Source: Rheinheimera sp. UJ63 (GTDB lineage Bacteria; Pseudomonadota; Gammaproteobacteria; Enterobacterales; Alteromonadaceae). Taken from it: a stretch of 64,000 nt of DNA. Shown piece by piece: positions 61,449 through 64,000 of the stretch. The stretch is taken from NCBI RefSeq assembly GCF_021568285.1, contig NZ_JAKGTQ010000002.1, positions 850,470-914,469 of the forward strand. Direction: 5' to 3'. Position numbers and translations under genes: made by a program. The notes beneath the pieces are model-generated. The model did not search any database. It had not been told where the DNA came from and saw only the letters and a list, made by a program, of their open reading frames with translations. Position 1 is the first letter of the stretch. Each line of letters opens with the position of its first letter.

Positions 61449-62152
61449 AGCCCTGCCGTTGACTTGCTACGCAACATTTGTGCACTGATATCAAAATACC
61501 AAACAAACTCAGTACCATCTCTTGGATTCACAATCGTCATAACGTCATAAGGCGTGTCATCCTGCCAAAGCAACGCTTGTGCTTGAATATCAAGACCATG
61601 CATTTGGATAAAAGTATACAACTCAGTTGTACTGGTAGCTTGAAAAGCTGAAGCAGTACTTTTACCATCGCCACTTTGCCAGATAGCCGCCATTAAGCTG
61701 TCTAACACCTCTTGATGATATTCACCTTGTGGTTGCTGCTGACTTTCCAAATGACAAAGCATGGCACCGTAATGACCATTGAGGCTGATATAGTTTGTTT
61801 TTAAAATTTTGTCACTTTGTAACAAGCAATCTTGCCATTGCTGCTGTTTGATAGCATCAAACATGGCTGTCGATAATACGCGTTCCGTCATGGTATGAGG
61901 CTGGTAAAACGAAGTACTTATATAATGCTTACGTAACGTGGCTAATCTAGCGGGATCAGGGCTTTGTTCTATATCCGCAATTAAACTTTTATATTGCAAA
62001 TTGGCTTGTGCCAAACGTTGCTGTTGCAGCGGGTCCAGCGGGTATGTGCTGACTTGACTACATCCCACGATTTGTAACATCAAAACAACCCATAAAGTTC
62101 TTGCTGCGCGACAAACTTGCATAAACATTGTTATAGCCATATTGGTGATCAT
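61445..62152 (-). CDS. Lipoprotein coupled to the protein kinase (DUF4919-like)
   Basis: A 235-residue exported protein with a lipobox at QIVGC (lipidated cysteine about residue 31) and a hydrophobic stretch before it. The mature part is helical (LDPLQQQRLAQANLQYKSLIADI) then mixed, with a C-terminal segment GTEFVWYFDISAQML that resembles the end of DUF4919 proteins, though I am unsure. The start is uncertain; several ATGs lie within ten codons. It ends in a four-base overlap with the kinase start, and transcription likely begins here. Confidence 0.7.
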   Translation of the reverse strand: MITNMAITMFMQVCRAARTLWVVLMLQIVGCSQVSTYPLDPLQQQRLAQANLQYKSLIADIEQSPDPARLATLRKHYISTSFYQPHTMTERVLSTAMFDAIKQQQWQDCLLQSDKILKTNYISLNGHYGAMLCHLESQQQPQGEYHQEVLDSLMAAIWQSGDGKSTASAFQATSTTELYTFIQMHGLDIQAQALLWQDDTPYDVMTIVNPRDGTEFVWYFDISAQMLRSKSTAGL

Positions 62153-62445
62153 TCGACAATAGTATGCAACTATTTGACTGGCAATTACTAGTCAACTCGT
62201 ACCGACATAGCAAAGGGATCAATTCATAAAACACGTTGCACAAGACTCACTTTGGCGATATTTAAAGCAAAATTGCAGCAAAAAAAGGGCATAATCTCAG
62301 TTATGTTTGCATTAATGCTGCCAGCTACGTCATTAGTTAACATCTGGTTTCACCAAAATTAAAAAATATAAATCTGATCCCTGCAACGATCTACAGCGTT
62401 TCTATTGCGACTTTTATGTCTAACCTAAAGCTAAAAGGAAAAATT

Positions 62446-62934
62446 ATGAAACTCTCACGTATTATCACCGGTTCATTATTAGCAACATCATTATTTTTTG
62501 TCGCACAAGCGCACAACCATGGCATGAAAGCAGATATCGTTGATACTGCCGTTGCTGCTGGCAATTTCACCACCTTAGTCACCGCAGTAAAAGCGGCTGA
62601 CCTTGTAGATACATTAAAAAGTGAAGGCCCATTTACTGTTTTCGCACCAAATGATGCCGCATTTGCCAAAATCCCAGCTGCAGATTTAAATGCGTTAGTC
62701 GCAAATAAAGAAGCGCTAACTAGCGTTTTAACTTACCACGTAGTCGCTGGCAAAGTGATGGCTGCAGATGTCGTAAAACTGACTAAAGCAACAACTGTAC
62801 AGGGTCAAGATTTAGCCATTGAAGTAAAAGATGGCAAAGTTTATGTCAACGGCGCGCAAGTGATTGCTACAGACATTAAAACAAGCAATGGCGTGATCCA
62901 CGTATTAGACACTGTTGTCATGCCAAAAATGTAA
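62446..62934 (+). CDS. Exported single-domain fasciclin (FAS1) protein
   Basis: A 162-residue protein with signal peptide [22 protein letters not shown] before HNHGMK. The mature part is one FAS1 domain: [42 protein letters not shown] is the first conserved region, YHVVAGKV the second and [13 protein letters not shown] the third. AAGGAAA precedes the chosen ATG. Family members act in adhesion or matrix binding at the cell surface. It is monocistronic with a terminator 22 bp after the stop. Confidence 0.95.
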   Translation: MKLSRIITGSLLATSLFFVAQAHNHGMKADIVDTAVAAGNFTTLVTAVKAADLVDTLKSEGPFTVFAPNDAAFAKIPAADLNALVANKEALTSVLTYHVVAGKVMAADVVKLTKATTVQGQDLAIEVKDGKVYVNGAQVIATDIKTSNGVIHVLDTVVMPKM

Positions 62935-62955
62935 TTAATCGTTTCCTATAAAAAG

Positions 62956-62977
62956 CCCACTTTTAAGTGGGTTTTTT
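62956..62977 (+). terminator. Rho-independent terminator of the fasciclin gene
   Basis: CCCACTT, TT, AAGTGGG, then six T residues. Confidence 0.92.
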
Positions 62978-63302
62978 GTTGTTTAAAATAGTGAACTAAC
63001 CATGCAGCAAACAATATTTACCACTGCAAGAACACGCTAATGCGAATTAACGGATGCTTTTTACAACAGCTAGCCACAACTCAAGCCATACCTCGTGCAG
63101 CAACAACCATTGACTTGCTAGTGAAATGCTTTTAACCTCATAAAAGCACGGTTTTATCTCTTAAATTTTATAAGAAAGCCATTGTTAATGCTGTGGCAAT
63201 GCTTGGAAGCGTTTTGTCAGTGGTACTGCACGCGTGATTAGAGTGAACCTAGAGACTGGGCAGTGCTGAACAGACGTTATGATGGAAGGGTATAGACGAA
63301 GT

Positions 63303-63368
63303 GAGTTTTGAGTTTTGAGTTTTGAGTTTTGAGTTTTGAGTTTTGAGTTTTGAGTTTTGAGTTTTGAG
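63303..63368. repeat. Heptamer tandem repeat (GAGTTTT, about nine units)
   Basis: Perfect head-to-tail GAGTTTT units in the ~900-bp gap between the fasciclin gene and the rRNA operon. No gene is visible in this gap; longer frames here are GC-rich, lack ribosome-binding sites and cross hairpins. Confidence 0.95.
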
Positions 63369-63485
63369 CATGATGGTGAAGTACTACTTCAAATATAATC
63401 TAGCTGTGTACCTCAGTACCCGCAACAACTAGCGCGCACAGCCCTGGGTACCTATTTCGATCCTTAAGTAAGACATAGCATGGCG

Positions 63486-63800
63486 ACAAATTCGTCAGGA
63501 ACGAATTTGGACTGCCGCAGGCAGGTCCCGTAGGGACGAGCCCCATGGAGGGGGCGAGCAATGCCACACCCCGAAGGGGCTGTGGTTGAGACGCGCCCGG
63601 AAATAGCGAAGACATGCAGCTATTTCAGCGTCGAAAGCGAGGCCCTGGGATGGCCGAGCCGGCAAGGCGCGCCATGGACGGTGCGCGGTATGCGTGAGTG
63701 TGCGGTGTACTACTTTGCTCACCCCTTCCCTGGGGTTCGCCGCTGCGCGGCCAGCTAAAGCTGTCCAAAAACGTTCCAGACGTTTTTGTCGCATGGTGTC
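63486..63800. repeat. Hairpin cluster in the spacer beyond the rRNA operon
   Basis: A series of palindromes: AAATTCGT/ACGAATTT, TGCC/GGCA inside GGAC/GGTCC-like flanks, CCCCG/GGGGC, GGAAATAGC...GCTATTTC and AAAAACGT/ACGTTTTT, within a GC-rich stretch unlike the surrounding DNA. It lies downstream of the 5S rRNA terminator and resembles the repeated spacer DNA that is copied at several rRNA operon ends in some genomes. Confidence 0.65.
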
Positions 63801-63842
63801 GCCCTGCTCGAGCAGTGCACCGCCCAAGGTATTTTAGTCAAT

Positions 63843-63874
63843 AAAAAAGCCCCACTCATGCGAGTAGGGCTTTT
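63843..63874 (-). terminator. rRNA operon terminator
   Basis: Read leftward: AAGCCCTACTC, GCAT, GAGTGGGGCTT with one mismatch, then a T-run, ~14 bp after the 5S rRNA 3' end. Confidence 0.92.
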
Positions 63875-63887
63875 CTATTGAATGAGG

Positions 63888-64000
63888 TGCCTGGCGGTGT
63901 ACTACTCTCGCATGGCGAATGCCACACTACCATCGTCGCAGCTGCGTTTCACTTCTGAGTTCGGAATGGAGTCAGGTGGTTCCACAGCGCTATTGCCACC
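63888..64000 (-). rRNA. rrf: 5S rRNA (partial; 5' end beyond the window)
   Basis: The minus strand contains ACCACCTGACTCCATTCC, GAACTCAGAAGTGAAACGCAG and GATGGTAGTGTGG followed by ATGCGAGAGTAG and the 3' end CGCCAGGCA, which is the 5S rRNA core. About 113 nt of the ~120 are present; the 5' bases are cut off by the window edge. It shows that a leftward rrn operon begins just outside. Confidence 0.97.

Noticed and set aside
63303..63368. Possible CRISPR-like array
   Set aside because: Units are directly adjacent seven-base repeats without spacers; it is a simple microsatellite. No CRISPR array or cas gene is in the window.
63400..63827. Overlapping frames of 65-110 codons in the rRNA spacer
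   Set aside because: GC-rich, crossing several hairpins, on both strands, no ribosome-binding site and no domain; artefacts of stop-poor GC-rich DNA.

Overview
The window is gammaproteobacterial chromosome, most like the Rheinheimera/Alishewanella/Alteromonadales group. This rests on recognisable products and gene orders: divergent metG and apbC with dcd behind apbC, msrC–proQ–prc, pyrD next to zapC, a 180-kDa-class NAD-glutamate dehydrogenase, YaeQ, HrpA and PepN. The genus call is inference.

Layout: 1-4.1 kb is a leftward envelope/transport group (M14 carboxypeptidase cut by the edge, DUF2960-like protein, EamA transporter, acyltransferase, DUF4382 lipoprotein). tRNA-Pro(GGG) and an exported Mn-type superoxide dismutase follow. 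From 5.4 to 14.7 kb the character changes: AT-rich, repeat-rich, small orphan genes. Between 7.78 and 14.2 kb six consecutive leftward genes are separated by attC-like hairpin sites whose arms often overlap the stop codon. This looks like an integron cassette array with no integrase in the window. It was invaded twice: a 1,300-bp IS481-family element splits an RDD-family cassette (AAGA duplication; removing it restores a 151-codon reading frame), and an IS1182-family element sits in the recombination core of another attC-like site. Copies of a composite palindromic repeat bracket the array.

From 14.8 to 38.9 kb the window is mostly housekeeping: yaeQ, GST, dcd-apbC/metG, an MFS transporter, a degenerate HD-GYP-like protein, a quinone oxidoreductase, rlmI, a PilZ protein, hrpA, a CBS protein, two exported Ntn-hydrolases facing away from each other (isoaspartyl peptidase and gamma-glutamyltransferase), a PHB-depolymerase-like esterase, a methyltransferase with a cardiolipin synthase, zapC and pyrD.

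From 39 to 51 kb lie the giant glutamate dehydrogenase and then an uncharacterised DUF1302–DUF1329–YCF48-like–RND/MMPL locus. A FadR-like operator sits upstream of it, suggesting a hydrophobic-substrate export or uptake role. From 51 to 62 kb come pepN, nhaC, prc-proQ-msrC and a Hanks-type kinase translationally coupled to a lipoprotein, followed by an exported fasciclin protein. The right edge enters the distal end of a leftward rRNA operon (5S rRNA cut by the edge, its terminator, then a hairpin-rich spacer).
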